This document shows positions 62,929 to 64,000 of a stretch of DNA of 64,000 bases, in pieces. A model generated the notes under the pieces. It had not been told where the DNA came from, searched no databases, and saw only the letters and a program-made list of their open reading frames with translations. The stretch's first letter is position 1, and each line of letters opens with the position of its first letter. This stretch comes from Deltaproteobacteria bacterium (lineage in GTDB: Bacteria; Desulfobacterota; Desulfobacteria; Desulfobacterales; UBA5852): the NCBI GenBank assembly GCA_020444045.1, contig JAHLLS010000009.1:1-64000 (forward strand), written 5' to 3'. The position numbers and the translations under genes are program-made.

Positions 62929-64000
62929 CTACATCATGTGTTCCGCAACCGTTACGGTGCGGTCTCCCAGCATGTTGACGTAGCTTCCCATCTCATTGTC
63001 ATACCAGCCGTAGATCACCGCCTGGGTAATGGGAATGCGGTAAACATGATGTTTGACGGCATCCAGGACGCTTTCCGGCAGCCCGGGGATGCTGTTGAGA
63101 TCAAACGTCACTTCGGCCGTACGGGTATGGGTTTCGTGCCCTTCGATAATGGTTGCCGCACGCGGGTAGCCTACGATATCGCCCGAGACATTCTGTTTCT
63201 CGGAAAAATGGAAGTAACGGTTGGGGTCCATTTCGGCCGCCTGGCGATAGATCGTGTTGATCGTGTCCCGCCGAATGGGCTCTCCCCCCATTTCCTCCTG
63301 AAGATCGAGCACCAGAATAATCAGGGACCCGGTGGCGGTGGGGACCCGGACCGATTCCGCGATAAATCCGATTTCCTCCATTTCAGGAATCACCAGTCGC
63401 AGCGCATTGGCCGCTCCCGTGGTGGTTAGAATGATATTGTTCATGATGCTGCGGTTTTTGCGCAAGTCGCTGACGCCGGATTTCGGCAGACGATCCAGGA
63501 CAGCCTGCGATCCCGTGGCGGCATGGACAGTGGCCATGGAGGCCGACAAAATCCGTTTGGGACCAAAAAAATTCAGCAGCGGTTTAACCATGTGGGCCAG
63601 ACAGGTGGTCGTACAGGACGCGTTGGACACCAGCCGATGACGACGGGGATCGAAGTCGTTGGCATTGATCCCCATCACGGTGGTGACAGCGTCTTCCGGC
63701 ATGGATTGCCCCTTGTCTTTGATTTTAAAAGGCGCCGAGGCCACCACGATTTCAGCACCAGCATCCAGGTGACCACGCAGCGCGCCGCTGGGATGATTTG
63801 ACGGCAGGGTTGGATCAAGGAAGCGCCCGGTGGTCTCCACCACCAGCTTGACGTCATGGTCCCGCCAGCCAAGATCAACAGGATTCCGGTTGGTTTTGAG
63901 AAAGCGAACTTTGACCCCATCAATCGTCAGGCAGTTGCCGGCCTCATCGACGTCGCTGATCGGCGTGGCCGCACGGTGTCCGTATAGATATTGCCCCAAG
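62929..64000 (-). CDS. gap: Glyceraldehyde-3-phosphate dehydrogenase, 5' end outside the window
   Basis: About 356 residues are visible. The N-terminal NAD-binding segment with the GFGRIGR motif must lie beyond the right edge. RLVSNASCTTTCLAHMVKPL contains the catalytic Cys, followed by the His region (TVHAATGSQAVLD) and the C-terminal YGWYDNEMGSYVNMLGD. The enzyme makes 1,3-bisphosphoglycerate from glyceraldehyde 3-phosphate. The visible segment NLGWRDHDVKLVVETTGRFL-like region is normal for the family. Confidence 0.95.
   Translation of the reverse strand, partial: LGQYLYGHRAATPISDVDEAGNCLTIDGVKVRFLKTNRNPVDLGWRDHDVKLVVETTGRFLDPTLPSNHPSGALRGHLDAGAEIVVASAPFKIKDKGQSMPEDAVTTVMGINANDFDPRRHRLVSNASCTTTCLAHMVKPLLNFFGPKRILSASMATVHAATGSQAVLDRLPKSGVSDLRKNRSIMNNIILTTTGAANALRLVIPEMEEIGFIAESVRVPTATGSLIILVLDLQEEMGGEPIRRDTINTIYRQAAEMDPNRYFHFSEKQNVSGDIVGYPRAATIIEGHETHTRTAEVTFDLNSIPGLPESVLDAVKHHVYRIPITQAVIYGWYDNEMGSYVNMLGDRTVTVAEHMM

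Noticed and set aside
1-64000. CRISPR array, rRNA operon, prophage or complete insertion sequence
   Set aside because: No regularly spaced direct repeats, rRNA sequence, phage structural genes or transposase frame were seen.

Overview
The window looks like a chromosomal segment of a sulfate-reducing deltaproteobacterium (Desulfobacterota, most like the Desulfosarcina/Desulfobacteraceae side). The main reason is a complete tmcD-tmcC-tmcB-tmcA electron-transfer cluster at 47.0-50.8 kb. The LL-diaminopimelate route to lysine (dapL), a TRAP uptake system, a CoA-disulfide reductase/rhodanese fusion, PEP-CTERM and outer-membrane barrel proteins, and many small inverted-repeat elements between genes also fit. 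No rRNA, CRISPR array, transposase or prophage was seen. One tRNA gene, tRNA-Asn(GTT), lies at 37.0 kb.

Layout. 0-9 kb: remnant of a Phd-type antitoxin at the left edge, an MFS transporter, then a minus-strand envelope operon (a ~1450-residue Ig-repeat protein, a FlgD-like/beta-barrel protein, a TPR lipoprotein) behind a promoter wrapped in inverted repeats. 9-16 kb: a small methyltransferase, a QueG-like Fe-S protein, a Fe-S-type photolyase, a PPOX protein, an SDR and a radical SAM protein that diverges from a 44-residue ORF. 16-25 kb: a PEP-CTERM protein, a Ser/Thr kinase-TPR coupled to a LysM lipoprotein, a compact operon of class III aminotransferase + kinase-like protein + C69 hydrolase, rsmA and a small winged-helix-like protein. 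25-37 kb: a PreP-like metalloprotease, a DUF2520 reductase with panB, a TRAP transporter, hisS-aspS and tRNA-Asn. 37-45 kb: an Lnb-like barrel protein with a DUF3015-like lipoprotein, a 1.3 kb gene-poor stretch, dapL, a secretin-domain protein, yhbY and an MltD-like transglycosylase. 45-53 kb: a sigma-54 promoter, a degenerate H-protein, tmcDCBA, a receiver protein, and an opposing sigma-54 activator. 53-64 kb: tkt, a radical SAM protein, a DUF554 protein, a hybrid histidine kinase, CoA-disulfide reductase, a tandem Usp and a GAPDH cut by the right edge.

How the parts may work together. The Tmc complex passes electrons between periplasmic cytochrome c and the membrane or cytoplasm. The canonical sigma-54 promoter just upstream of the degenerate H-protein, and the unusual sigma-54 activator at the far end, suggest one regulated respiratory unit of about 7 kb. 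The kinase, hybrid sensor, response regulators and Usp suggest redox or stress responsiveness.

At least four different families of small (118-162 bp) MITE-like elements with imperfect terminal inverted repeats sit in intergenic spaces. One supplies the stop codon of panB. The best candidates for under-described biology are the aminotransferase/kinase-like/C69 cassette, the degenerate H-protein tied to Tmc, and the Ig/barrel/TPR envelope operon. All functional claims rest on reading the sequence and on remembered family knowledge; no database search was run.
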